Shown here piece by piece: positions 21,814 to 33,420 of a stretch of 64,000 nt of DNA; the stretch's first letter is position 1; the number at the start of each line of letters is the position of its first letter. Source of the DNA: Hemileia vastatrix (lineage: Eukaryota > Basidiomycota > Pucciniomycetes > Pucciniales > Zaghouaniaceae); assembly GCA_030280995.1 (NCBI GenBank), contig JASXTE010000001.1:16122606-16186605 (forward strand). The letters are read 5' to 3'. A program made the translations under genes and the position numbers. Below the pieces are notes generated by a model. It searched no databases. It was not told where the DNA came from and worked only from the letters and a program-made list of their open reading frames with translations.

Positions 21814-22469
21814 ATGTCCCTGCTCTCCCGCACACTCCGCCAGCCACTCCTGTCCACTCTCACTCGCCCCCGTCGCTTTCTGCATTCCTCCACACGCAAC
21901 TCTTCAGCCACTCCTGCCCATCTCATCGCCCTTCCTGCTGCTCTCCCACACCCAGCCACTCCCCAGCCGACAATCAACATCTCCTCTCATGCAGTACAAG
22001 TATGGCCTCACCTCACAATGCTTTTTGCTAAGCAGCCTCATCTTCTAATCGTTTGTCTCCACAGCACATCCGAAGAGTCAAAGATAATCGTCAGAATCCT
22101 CTCCTCGCACTCAGGGTATTAGTCGAAAGTGGAGGCTGCCATGGTTATCAGTATAAAATGAGCTTTACCGATCATGTCGATCAAGATGATTAGTAAGTCT
22201 CAATCACCCATACATTAGATATATTCTCGTTCGTATCAGTCATTGATATGGTGACCATTTAAAGTGCTTTCTCTACACCGGAATCATCAACATCTGATTC
22301 ATCATCAACTACTCCGCTGATTGTCGTCGATAGTATATCCATGTCCTTGATTAATGGCTCAACAATCGATTATGCCACTGAATTAATCGGCAGCACCTTA
22401 CGCGTTACTAATAATCCAAATGCAAAAGGTTCAGGTTGTGGATGTGGCATTAGTTGGGATTTAAAATAA
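21814..22469 (+). CDS. ISA2: Mitochondrial Fe-S cluster assembly protein Isa2, three exons
   Basis: A-type carrier (HesB/IscA family) needed with Isa1 for [4Fe-4S] cluster maturation in the mitochondrial matrix. Exons 21814-21999, 22065-22192, 22265-22469 (introns 65 and 72 bp, GT-AG) give 172 aa. Conserved parts: L-L-A-L-R-V-L-V-E-S-G-G-C-H-G-Y-Q-Y after the first intron, with the first cluster Cys, V-V-D-S-I-S and I-D-Y in the middle, and the C-terminal G-S-G-C-G-C-G-I-S-W with the other two Cys. The N-terminus is Arg/Ser/Leu-rich without acids, typical of a presequence; R-R-F-L-H-S fits an R-10 type cleavage site. In-frame ATGs at 21709 and 21757 would overlap SLD5's first exon, so 21814 is preferred. 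Complete and apparently functional. Confidence 0.93.
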
Positions 22470-22905
22470 TTTTTTGCAGGACTTTGTAAATGTTCTTTTC
22501 GAAATGGATTCAAATGATAACCTTTTTGTTCATTCTTTCCGTCTTGACTATTCTTTAGTTACTTAGTTGGTAAGAGGGAAGATTGGGGTTTCATTTTATC
22601 TTTCATTTTTATTGCAAAAATAAAATAAAATACAGCTTTTTTTTTGTTCCTATTGAGTTATGTATGTATATAAAAGTGTAATAGATACTATAATCATATA
22701 ATGATTGTTTTAAATATTATTTTAGTCTGATCTAATTCAAGTGTAGATTTATAACTTGAGCAAAGAAATAAGGAATGAATATAGTACTCAAAGGAAAGGA
22801 TGGAAAACACATCCTTTATTAAACATGAGTTTATTCTCGAAAAGAAATATTCGAAGTTATGCTAGGATATATAGGAAGGAAAGATGAAAAAGAAATACTA
22901 CAAGA
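22470..22905. other. Convergent intergenic region
   Basis: Lies between the 3' ends of ISA2 (plus) and the 707-aa gene (minus). AT-rich, with AATAAAATA near 22620 that could serve ISA2 polyadenylation. No gene or repeat recognised. Confidence 0.5.
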
Positions 22906-25199
22906 CTACTTGTCTTCGTTAACGTCAGATAATTTCTTCATTCTCCTTTGTCCAGCTTGGAAAGGGAAAATAACATTAAACCAATGACTGTAATCTAGAT
23001 TATCTTGTCTTTTTGAAATCATTTTAAATCTATGTGTCTTTTTTTCATCTTTCCAGCTCGAATTCAAAAATTCCGTGAGATGGTTTGAAAATAAATCATT
23101 GAAATTCATATCATTTGGAGAATTATTGGCGCGGTCGCCATCAGTCTGTTGTTCATTCAACTTTATTTCAATCTCATCTTCATATAGTTGTTTCATTTCT
23201 TCTTGCATAAATCTTTGTTTTGATTTATCTGAGTAAAATCTATTTCCTATATAGTGCAAAAATACGATTCGATGATCCTCATTGCGATTCAGGCCCAGGT
23301 GTGGCACAGCATTATAATTTGGTGACAGTTTAATCAGTGGAAATAATATTCTAGAGAAATCTTCTTCTGTAGTTTGTATCAGCCATTGACGTATGATCGA
23401 AGCCAAAATCTCATAGATATCTCTTTTTATCCGAGAATTAAGTATTTTATCATTTAAGGAATTTAGAAACAGTGTTGTGTATTTATAGCACATGATAGCG
23501 ACATACGGATGTAGACCTTGATTGATTAATTTCAGAGCTTCCGCGTGAACTCTCAAGTAAAATTTATTATCTTCGTCATTTAAGTTGTCAGATGGTCTTA
23601 ATGTCTCAAGTGCAGCCGTGATTCGCTGAACATCTTGAAAAAGCAACGCCTGGGCGATTTTGAACTGTTTCATACCTTCTTCGTTTGTTGGACACGAGTT
23701 GGAAATAAAAAATTTTTCTAGCCCTTCAAAATAGATAGAATAAATTTCGATGGGCCCTTTCAATGAAGGGCTGGGGTTTTTTAGTGTTTCTTGCGAAAGC
23801 AGAGTGTCGGATAAATGATAGAGTACCATCACATCATTCTGCAGTTCCTTCACGTACCGGTTTTTTGAAAACTGTTTTATCTTGTCTATCCATTCTGGTA
23901 ATGGCTTTGGAAAGTTTTGCTTTTTTTTGAAATCCGATTGACTATTTGCTAAACCTAAACATGACCTCACCTTACTAGTCACAGTCCAGGTACGAACGCC
24001 ATTACCAAAAAAATTTTTCTTCACATCTTCAAGTGCACCTGCGTTCAAGTCCATTGTGTTAGATGATCTGTACGGTTCCTTCCTTTTATCTCCAATGATA
24101 TAGTCTTGTTTATCCTCTTTTTCAGAATGGATAACTTGAGGAGAATTTTCTGTCAGAATATCAATGGAGGTGTCTTGTATTTGAAGGGAGGCATCACAAG
24201 CTCTTTTATCAGGATGTATATTGTTATTTTCAACGAAATAATACGGTATATCCTCAGGTTGATTGTCACGTTGAAGGTGTTTCATGTACTTTTTTGGATC
24301 GAAATGTGGATAGCTGGTGCATCCCATTGCCCATGCAAAGTCTAGAGCTCCGCCCTGCTCAAGATTACGAACGTCGTAATCATGGTATGAATATTCCGGG
24401 GAAGGATACGAGTGATTCATATATCCTTTTATCGATTGCCAGATTTCGTCTTCCTATATTTCTATTTTAGCATTCTGATTGTTTTTATTAGTAAGGGAAA
24501 TAACAAACACTTGAAGATGATTCTGGAGTGGCCTTTTGGATCCCGGATGAAGGATGCATACTCTCTGATAACGTTGAAGCTAATAATCCTGTCTGGTCAT
24601 CATGTATTTCACTTAAATATGATTCATGAACACGCTGGAGAAGTAGATTAAATATGAACGCGTTATTCAAGAGATCTGAATCAATAATGTTTCTAGAAGA
24701 CCTACCGAGTTGTTGGTTTGGGCATTAGGAGGGAAATCTGAGAACGCAACAGTACTAGAATGCTCATCAGTCTTTTGTTTTTTTCTGCGCTCCATTCCAA
24801 TACCCTGGAAATCCACATTTGATGTACGCAGAGATTGATCTCTTAGCGGATATAGAGACCAATGTTGCTTTATAAAACGGGACTGTTCAACAACTTTTTC
24901 TCGACAGCATTTATTGAAACACTTACTGGATCACTCGTGGAAGCATCATGTGGAAAGGTGCTGGATAATTCGGCGCAAGAACCTATATTAGCGCTTTGAC
25001 TACTCATCGCATCCACCCCATCAAATTGCAAAAAATTACTAAATATATCGTCCAAATCAAATCGTTGGGGAGAAGAGAACCAATTCTGATAGCTTTCGTC
25101 ATCACTAAGAATGACACTCTTGCTCTCTGTAGGACTGCAAAGGCTTAAATATGATTTTAATATTTGTGCTAATAGATAAAGAGTGTATACGCTTAACAT
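22906..25199 (-). CDS. Unrecognised 707-aa protein, four exons, possible signal peptide
   Basis: I do not recognise the family. Exons (minus): 25199-24927, 24882-24706, 24634-24509, 24453-22906; introns of 44, 71 and 55 bp start GTAAGT, GTAGGT and GTTTGT and end in AG, and every join keeps phase 0, which supports the model. The third donor is the weakest. The first ~20 residues (M-L-S-V-Y-T-L-Y-L-L-A-Q-I-L) are hydrophobic and could be a signal peptide or anchor. Residues ~20-200 are Ser/Asp-rich and probably disordered, with a basic patch R-R-K-K-Q-K. The large last exon is helical and charged, without cysteine-rich or catalytic motifs that I can name, and ends in a Glu/Asp/Lys tail. Unbroken, next to two housekeeping genes, so probably a real host gene; large secreted proteins of unknown role are common in rusts. 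Confidence 0.7.
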
Positions 25200-25735
25200 G
25201 GGGTAAGGTAATTAGCGAAAGAAAAGTAAAGATAATATTTTTTTAGTCACATCCATCCAATATTGCTCTCAGTCAAACATGCCTCAAAAGCGTACCTATA
25301 AAGAGTTTATTTAAAGGCAAATAGAAAAGCCGTTCATGATATTCATTTTGGCTTTTGTCCATGTCAAGGAATTGAGCATGAAACATTGGAGCTTACTCTC
25401 ACCACAAGAGAATCGATGATGTTTTGTGCTTTTCGCCACCCGATCGTTTGACCTGTCAGTTAAGAAATCTATCATTTATTGGCTTGAGACATTTCAAACG
25501 ACTTTTATTTCGCCTCCGACAGGTCAACCGTCTTTTCCATCTCGTGTTTTTCTTTTTTTTTCAATTTATACTGGTTTTAACATAACGTAACCACCTCTCC
25601 TAAACAAAAAAAAAATAATTGGTATATCAAGTGAAAAAATACTTGTTACCACAATCTACAATCACAGGTGTTTTTACAAGTTGTTTTCTTCATTCTTTTT
25701 TTTTATTTTTTTATTTTTTTATTTTTTGGCTCTTC
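25200..25735. other. Upstream region of the 707-aa gene, no gene seen
   Basis: Mixed AT-rich sequence with a T-rich run (25685-25726) just before the foldback element. Expected to hold the 707-aa gene's promoter; no element identified. Confidence 0.4.
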
Positions 25736-25737
25736 TA

Positions 25738-26253
25738 CAGCCAAGTCAGCAAAGCTTGGTGATTTTGCAAAAATAATTGCTACTTTTTTCTCCCGGCTGC
25801 CACTTTTTTGTACTGTCAAATCATACCGGCTGCAGGCCAGCCCAGCCGCAACTGTCTGACATTAGATGACATTTTTTTTTTCTGACGTGTGGTTTTCCCA
25901 ACCAAGATGCCCCAATTATACCATCGATTGATTCCTTCTTCCCCCCATTTCATTCTCATTTCATTCTCATTTTTTTCCTTTTTTCCCATCTAATTCAATT
26001 CTCGCCCTGCCTCTTGACTGTCTTAGAGAACGAGAATGAAAATCAATGAGGAATTCGGGGCATCTTGGTTGGGAAAATCATATGTCAGAAAAAAAAAATG
26101 TCATCTAATGTCAGACAGTTGCTGTCTGATGTGAGACAGTTGCAGCTGGGCTGGCCTGCAGCCGGTATGATTTGACAGTACAAAAAAGTGGCAGCCGGGA
26201 GAAAAAAGTAGCAATTATTTTTGCAAAATCACCAAGCTTTGCTGACTTGGTTG
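25738..26253. mobile_element. 516-bp foldback element, TA target duplication
   Basis: Left arm 25738-25913 and right arm 26057-26253 are inverted copies with very few differences, from CAGCCAAGTCAGC at the left tip to GCTGACTTGGTTG at the right tip. TA flanks both ends (25736-25737 and 26254-26255). The right arm has an extra ~21 bp from a local duplication of a GACAGTTGC unit near 26113-26145. The ~143-bp centre is pyrimidine-rich. TA duplication with a CAG tip fits a Tc1/mariner-type non-autonomous element. Confidence 0.9.
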
Positions 26254-26255
26254 TA

Positions 26256-27240
26256 CCAACAATATCACACCTCATGCAAACAGGTGACTCATCAGCCGCT
26301 ACCCCGTGCTGATGCAGCGGAAAGGTATTCTCAAATCTGGCCTGCTAGGTCAGCTGCTTTTACTCATGGTAACCAAGGTAAGCTTTTTTCTCAACTTCCA
26401 CCTTATGTCATTAGTTCAGTATCTTCTTGCAGGTAGCTTAGTCATCATACTAACAAGTTAACAGAAATAATAATTGATGCAGGTTGCAAAGCTACACCAG
26501 AGAAACCAGTTTCCAAAGTTGAGTTAAATAAAGAACTAACCTTGCAACAAACACAGCTAAATGTAGCCAAAAAACAGTGAAAACTAAGTGAGAAACAGTG
26601 ATCTAATTACCAGATGACTGTGTGATAAATAGAGTTGCCCCAAACTGTCTTAATCAGTATGTAAACACACACCACCTTTAATTGGTCCAATTCCCTCTTT
26701 ACCATTTCTAAAATTCATAAAAAATCATGCCTAAGCACTTCTCTCACCTTCCAAATGCATATGTGGGCCTGCATGCAGCTTCACTTCATGTGGGCACCTG
26801 CTTCTGAGCCAAAATACCCCAATTTACCTTTTAAAAAACACAGTACACTACCAAAAACCTTAAAAACACAAAATTAAGCAAGAATAACATTGTGACATGA
26901 TTTATAGAGCCAATTTAGGCCTATCTAATGGTAGTAAGAAGTTAACCATAGGACATAATGTTAGCCCAAAAAACACAAAAAAATAACATTAAACAGTTAT
27001 ATTAAATATGAAAAATGAGAAAAAGAAGCCTTAAAACTTAGTATATGAAAAAATGTCAAAATGAAACAAAATATAGAGAAACACCAGGGCTATTAAATTT
27101 TAATAGCCACATTCCAATAGTCAAAATATTCAGCCCATAAAATCAGAAAAACTCACAATTCACAATTAAATGTCAATTAAGACAACCACAAACAGCACCA
27201 AATAACACAAAAAAGGCCCCTGCCAATTTTAGAAGACCAC
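26256..27240. other. No gene recognised; possible 3' LTR of element B
   Basis: The first ~150 bp are less AT-rich than the rest but show no supported exon. The right edge ends in GACCACA, and what follows (TCCTATCTCCAAT) resembles the polypurine-tract side of element C's 3' LTR junction (CTACCACA then TCCTCCCTCC). This suggests an LTR ending at 27240; its other end and a partner copy were not found. Confidence 0.35.
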
Positions 27241-27984
27241 ATCCTATCTCCAATCAAGAATGCCTACATTTTTTTCTTCACAACAACTACCATGCTTAAG
27301 CTTCTTTCAAAATCTGTCTCTGAAATGGGTCCTTGCCAATACCGTATTGACAATCTGCACCATAACACCACCAGATCATCCATACAGAGCCTCTTGTAAT
27401 TCCTTCCAATCCAGAAAGAAGACTTGCTAAAGACCTGGTCCCCTATCTTCTTCAACAGCTTCACCTCCACCTGAACCTGGTCCATCTTCCATCAGAGTTA
27501 AAAGATCTAGGCCTTCCATTCTGATACCCATATTAAGCAATAAACTACACCCCTCCAAAAGGAGTTCCACCACTATAAACACTATTAGTTTTACCATACC
27601 TGGTCCTTCTGATGGTAAATAAATAATATTCCAGTTTTCTTCATATGTATTTTAATACTGATGACTTCTGAGTTAACCACAACTCTGACAGTGATGATGA
27701 AAATGTAGGAACCATTAAAACACCAACTCCAAATCTTCTACAAAATATCAAAGACAGGTTCCAACAACACTCTTCTCAAGAAAAACATCCTCTGCTTGAC
27801 TAATTCCAATCCACTCCTGCTAGAGATCCACAGGAAATTTAGAAAAGGAAAAACCTCATGCAAGAGTTCAAAGCTAATGCTGAACATTTTTTTTCATCTC
27901 TTGATTCTCTTTTTTAATTTAATTCTTGACTGAAATTTTGATTTAAAAATGAAAAACTTGATCACTGTTCCAAAATTTTTTAAT

Positions 27985-28395
27985 GTAGCCAACATAAAAA
28001 AAAATCCTTGGTTTAAAGTCATGGGGGATTCAAAACCCTCAGTTTATAGTCTTGGGGGACTCAAAAAACTAAATCACAAAGACAGAACCAGAGATTAAAC
28101 CATTAAAGACTCAGAGAAACAACATAACATTCTGGGGTAGCTGTTCTACAGAGCAGCCAGCTCATCAGTTACCCCCACACTTGCCTCAACTAAATGCAGA
28201 GACTCCCCCTTTGGATGCCCTCTGCTAAATTGACCCAACACAATATCAGTTTATAGTCCTGAAGGTCTCTTCCATCACAAAAATCCTTAATTTATAGTCT
28301 TGGAGGGACTATCTGCCATTTTTGGGTTTAAAGTCTTGATGGAATTTCCACCATTTTTCAGTTTAAACGCTTGATGGACTCTCTACCATTCTTTT
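27985..28395. repeat. CAGTTTA-type hairpin motifs in element B 3' region
   Basis: Six copies near 28011, 28038, 28248, 28298, 28325 and 28360 of the form (C/G)(A/G)GTTTA(A/T)AGTC-loop-GACT, several imperfect. Two more lie at ~30551 and ~30792 with perfect AGTC/GACT pairs. Same motif family as in element C. Confidence 0.6.
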
Positions 28396-28509
28396 TGCAT
28401 ATTGAAATTTCTACACTGTTATGCATCTTTTCAATATCATTTTTTGTTTGTTCTATTTCAATCTTCTTCTATTAATTGCTTCTTTGTTTTTCAAGTTTTT
28501 AAATTTAAT

Positions 28510-29616
28510 TATGACTTCCACAGAACTCTCCTGCTTTGTTTCTCCTAAACTTTATACCTGCAAACTGTGCATTCAGATGAAAAGACACTTAACTTTACTG
28601 CTTCAAATCTGGATTACACCTCCTACTACAAAGCCTGTGATCCTTTAAATGCCAGTAAAAGAAAATTTGAAAGGGATTCACATATTAACCTTTGTCCTCC
28701 ATCACCATATCATTACTATATATCCAGATCACCAACCAGATCCCCAGAATATGGACCTTCTTCGTCATCAGTTTCATCTGCTCTATCTAGAAGATCCAAA
28801 AGATCTAATCATCAAAATAAAAATTTAAATAATTTCAACTCAGCTTTAAACACCAATACTATTCCACCCAATTTATCAACTACAACTTTTCACAGCCTCT
28901 TGGACAGACTTCAAGGTGGTGCTTCTATTCAATGTGGATCCGCACCAGTTCAGGTTTCCACCTCAATAAGGATTTCTGCATCCACACATCCACCAATGTC
29001 AACAGGCTCATCCACATCTGCATAAAAGCTTCCACTTTCTCCAAAAACTATGCAACAACAGAAATCACCCAATAATTATAAAAAACCAACCAGCACTTCA
29101 GGCCAACACAACAAAAACATCCAAAGACAAAAAAAACCACAGAGAGAACCAGCTAGAGTTCCCCAACAAAAGAGTACCAGAGCACCAAATACTGATCCAA
29201 TGCCAACATCCCATCTCCCTCCCAGAATAAGAAATTTTACCTCTCCTCTTCCAGCCAATTATTCTTCTGACAGTTCTTTCCCTTCTAAAACTTCAACCAA
29301 GGGGCAACATTCTCCTTACCATTCACCTTCACCTGACCCATTTTGCCACAATCCTGGTGCACCACCACCTGTGCACACACCAAATACTTTAAATACTCAC
29401 AGCAAAACAATCCCTTCAAGAAATATCAAAAATTTCACTACTTCACATGATCTTCAAACCCAACATGAATGCCATACACTTTTTTCTCATTCAGTGGAAG
29501 AAGAATATGAAAATCCTTATCTGTCCTTGGTAGACCCACCATCTACCAACCTTCCTTTATCATCAGAAATTCAAATTACTGAAGCTTATAGATTTTATGA
29601 GCTTCCCATCTGTTAG
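28510..29616 (+). pseudogene. Antisense Pro/Ser/Thr-rich ORF in element B
   Basis: Plus-strand frame opposite to B's Pol. ATG at 28510, a one-base shift near 28560, then an open frame to 29616 broken only by TAA at 29023. About 365 codons, rich in Pro, Ser, Thr, Asn and Gln with short basic runs (R-R-S-K-R, P-R-I-R-N) and no known domain; it looks disordered. Its place between the integrase end and the 3' LTR and its antisense direction match the accessory gene of element D, but no cysteine cluster is present. Function unknown; expression not shown. Confidence 0.45.
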
Positions 29617-31089
29617 TACCAAGCTATTAACCAATTTCTTTAAAAAAAATCAATATCTGATCACATTTCTTCTTGTTTAGACGGTTCCCCTCCTCCTGAA
29701 TCTACTGCTGGAGTTGGCTCAAATGTTTAATTTTCTTTAACCTTGGACTATGGAGCCAAAAAGCAGAACCTGAGAGTTATGTTCTGCAGAAAGTTGAAGG
29801 CCTTTCCCTTCACAGACCACTGAATGATTTTAAGAATACCATAAGAAATCAACCTCTGGAAAACCACTGGAAGATTCTAGGATAATCAAGCATACATTCC
29901 AACATTCCATTTCCACTTCTTCTTCTTATTCAGCTGACCTTCCTTCCAAACCATTCGCTGACTATTTAAAGCCATACCACATTTCCAGCAAGATGCACTT
30001 CAAGGAACATAGCACCTCCACAAATCCCAACAAAAGACTAAAGCTTCAACATAATTCCAACCACCAACCAGAAGCTTCATCCTCCAGTAATTAGTTTCTT
30101 GACATTTTCTTCTGGTTTTCTATTCTTCCTACCTATAATAAAACAAATTTGAAAAATTGAAAAAAAATATAATAGAGTAAAATAAAATAATTAAGCAAAA
30201 AAAAAACTTCTTCTTCTTCTTCTTTTTTTTAACAGTAATAACTATTACTAAATTACTAGCAAACTACTAAAATAAAAAAAAACATTGAATTAAAATAAAA
30301 TTATAATGCTCCAAATTTCAAAGAAAGTGAGAATATAAAAAAAGATTGAAATTAAATAAAATAAATACAAATGGTATCACCCAGCAAATTGATGAGCTGA
30401 TCCCCTAATACCTTTCCTACATCCAAGGTCCAGTCCAAAGAAAAAATCACAGGGTAGGATCCTTCCAATAAGTAAAAATGATGGGAGGCCACCAGTGCTC
30501 CACCACCAATTGAAAGAATCCAAATATTAAGGAGCCAGTCCAAGCCAGTTTAAAGTCATAGAGGACTGTAAACCTGAATAAAAAAAAAACTAGAATTCAA
30601 CTGGGACAAAACCAAAGGCTTGAAACAGACATTCTGTGGTAAGTGTTCTACAGAGCAGCCAGCTCATCAGTTACCCCGAAAATTGCCAAAATAAAATCTA
30701 GAGGCCATCCCTAGCCACCTTCTAACAAAAACACAACATAAAACACAAAAATCTACACAGTGAGACAACCAGCACTTGAAGACCAAAGGAAATCCAGTAT
30801 AAAGTCAAAGAGGACTAAAAACTGTGAAAAGAAACCAATACTAGGGCTCAACTAAATTAAAAGAAAGGGTTGGAAACAGACAATCTGGGATAACTTTTGA
30901 TAGAGCAGCCAGCCAATAAGTCAACCCTATACTTTCCAAGATAAAATCTAGAAGCCCCACCCATGGGTACCTTCTAACAAAAATTTTGTACTGCAAGAAC
31001 CAAAACCCAAACACAATCAAAAGAATGGTCAATATTTTATCCTCATTTGAGAGTCAGTCTTCAACACCTCTAGTGCCTCTAAAATAGAG
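29617..31089. other. Non-coding 3' region of element B
   Basis: No supported gene. Contains two copies of the block ACAGAGCAGCCAGC(T/C)CATCAGTTACCCC-like sequence (near 30647 and, upstream, 28152), also seen at ~51095 in element C, and hairpin motifs of the CAGTTTAAAGTC type. Confidence 0.5.
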
Positions 31090-31355
31090 CCTTTTCACTT
31101 GTTCTTAAGCCACTATTTTCTTTAATACTGCACCATCTAACTCTTCCAAACCATAAGAACCTCCAGAAGCCTGAGATCTGATTCTGTAAGGTCCATTCCA
31201 CCTGTAAGTAAGCATTTTTCCCCACTGAATATCCAAACTTCTATTATACAGAAACACCAAAAAACCAGAATTGAAGGGTTTCCTGAGTCTATGAGCCAAC
31301 TCCTTGTCCCAATATCTGACTGATTGATTTCTTATTTTCATCATGCTAGAGTATG
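31090..31355 (-). pseudogene. Element B integrase C-terminal fragment
   Basis: The minus frame reads M-M-K-I-R-N-Q-S-V-R-Y-W-D and later W-N-G-P-Y-R-I ... G-G-S-Y-G-L-E-E-L-D-G, matching the end of element C integrase (51640-51880). It is the piece cut off from the rest of the integrase by insertion of element A at 31360. Confidence 0.85.
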
Positions 31356-31360
31356 CCTTC

Positions 31361-32537
31361 TGTCAGTTTATGCTAGTATATAAGTATGATTTAATAGTAA
31401 ATATTAATGGTCCAACTACTTATTGATAAATGATTTAGTGATTAAACCTCAGGGGAAGACTAAAAAAATAGTTATTCTCAATTTAAACTCACAATACTTG
31501 GATTTTATGCGTGCTAGTAGTGGAAAATAGAATAAAAAAATATAGTTATAGCTTATATAAAGATAATATCAATTTATAAATGCCTTATAATATATTTATA
31601 TATGATAATAATTGTGTTGTAGTGTTTTTTTAATGTTTAGTAAGTAAGTGATGTCTAACTACTGTCAAAATCCTCCCTTAATTATACCAAAATCCACTGG
31701 AGTTCACAGACCTTCAATCCAGATGATGTCACTGCTATCCCTGGAAATTAAAGCACTGTGAGGGCCCATCACCTCCCCATGGCGTCCACTTCAAGAAGTT
31801 TCAACACCCAGACCTCCAGTAAGGACCCTCCATCACAATTAATGATACCACAGACCCATACCATAAATAGAATAAACTGATAAAAGCGGATACCATAAAG
31901 AAACAGGTAAAATAACTCATCCAAAGAGTATATAATGAAAGAAAAAGCATATAAATGAGCCAAATTAGCTGTCCAAGCCCCCAATAACATCCCCAAGCAT
32001 CCATATTAACCCAGTAATAATATCCCAACCCATAAATCCGTAAAAATCCATCCAAGGAAGCAGATTAAGTTGTCCAAACTAGATATATGCGCCTGAAATA
32101 GGTGTATATGCTTGTGTAGGCATTGTGAGTCCACTTAATATGTCCATATGACCTAAAATAAGCAGAAAAATAAAGTTTATAGGCTATTAAGAGGTTAAAA
32201 CTCACTTATAGACCTAAATATACATAATATAACTACATATTACACTGAATATGAGGTTTATGCATACATATAAGCTTATGTATGTCTATAATTACTTAAT
32301 ATCACTTAAGGTAAGTATATTATGACTCCATTAACACCTTAATAAGTATTATTAGGCTATGGATAAGCTATTTAAGCTACTATAAGTCATATATTACTGT
32401 AATAATTATATATATATGTATTATAACCATATATATAAGTATTTTAACGTTATTTTTAAGTAATAAGCTTAATGTAATTGAGGTTATCTTATTTTAAACA
32501 TAAGAATTACTCAGTCCTGGAGATACCTAGGCTGACA
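31361..32537 (-). repeat. 3' LTR of element A
   Basis: 1177 bp, nearly identical to 36212-37389. Termini TGTCAG / CTGACA. Confidence 0.95.
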
Positions 32538-32651
32538 CTCCCTCACCCAAAAAAAATATAAAAAATGTTACGACATTTTAATTAATAAGTAAGGAGTGAA
32601 TAGAAAAATAATTTTAAAATTTCTATGATACATAACCTGAATTTTACAGTA

Positions 32652-33420
32652 TTATTTGGATTTATATTTTTTCAAGAGATTTTTAAGATCAGAGATTTCA
32701 TTTTCTGGAATCCACTGGTCATATTCACTTGATTTATTTTTAAATCCAAATAGATACTCAACTCCCTTTTCTTTAGTAAGGTGTCTCTTTTTAAGTATCT
32801 TTTCAATTTCTGCCTTTTCAACTATTTCTTCAGGTTGCTGTTTACTCCTTCCTGATCTTCTTGGAAATATAGCAGTATCAATAGAATGGTATGGTTTTAT
32901 AAGAGAAATAGGAAATACTGGATTTTTTCTATCATATGGTGCATATAGAATAACTTCAACAGCATTGTTACCAACCATCTTTTTTACTACAAATGGTCCA
33001 ATGAATGGATCCTTCAATGTAACATTACCATTTAAATTGAAATGTAGTGTAGAAATAAGGACTTCATCACCCTCTTTGAACATTTGTTCTTTATGGGCTT
33101 TATCCCATCTTTTCTTCTCATACTCAAATGCCTATTTTATACATTCTTGAGCATGCTTTCTGCATAATTCTTGCATCTGAAGAAAAGATTTTGTACATGG
33201 ATGGATATCCAATCTAGGTAATTTATTAAGAGTTTTAGCAGGGGTATTAGGTACATAAACCAACCAAAACTCAAATGGCTTTTTGCCAGTGACAGAATGT
33301 AATGTACTATTGTATGAAAATTCTAAACCTGGTATAAGGGTTATCCAATCATGCATGAATTTGTCATTGTCTTTAAAGTCAAGAACAAAAGCACAATATC
33401 TTCTTATATATCCTTAATGA
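32652..33420 (-). pseudogene. Element A integrase end and chromodomain
   Basis: Minus frame from ~33400: R-R-Y-C-A-F ... H-D-W-I-T-L-I-P-G-L-E-F-S-Y-N-S, the second half of a chromovirus integrase core, then M-F-K-E-G-D-E-V-L-I-S ... G-P-F-V-V-K-K (33083 on) and I-S-L-I-K-P-Y. The tail (32880-32652) has R-R-S-G-R-S-K and a chromodomain-like Y-L-F-G-F-K ... Y-D-Q-W-I-P-E-N. A stop and frame change near 33130 separate the two parts. The first catalytic Asp is deleted, so it could not act alone. Confidence 0.8.

Noticed and set aside
21664..21980. Minus frames over 21664-21980 starting upstream of SLD5
   Set aside because: Shadows of the GC-rich ISA2 presequence exon; SLD5 homology starts after the ATG at 21778.
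21709..22122. 137-residue plus frame as a gene in its own right
   Set aside because: It is ISA2 exon 1 extended 5' into SLD5's first exon and read through intron 1; the spliced model gives a complete ISA2.
26221..26436. 71-residue plus frame as a host gene exon
   Set aside because: Its start lies inside the foldback element and no splice partners or conserved blocks were found.
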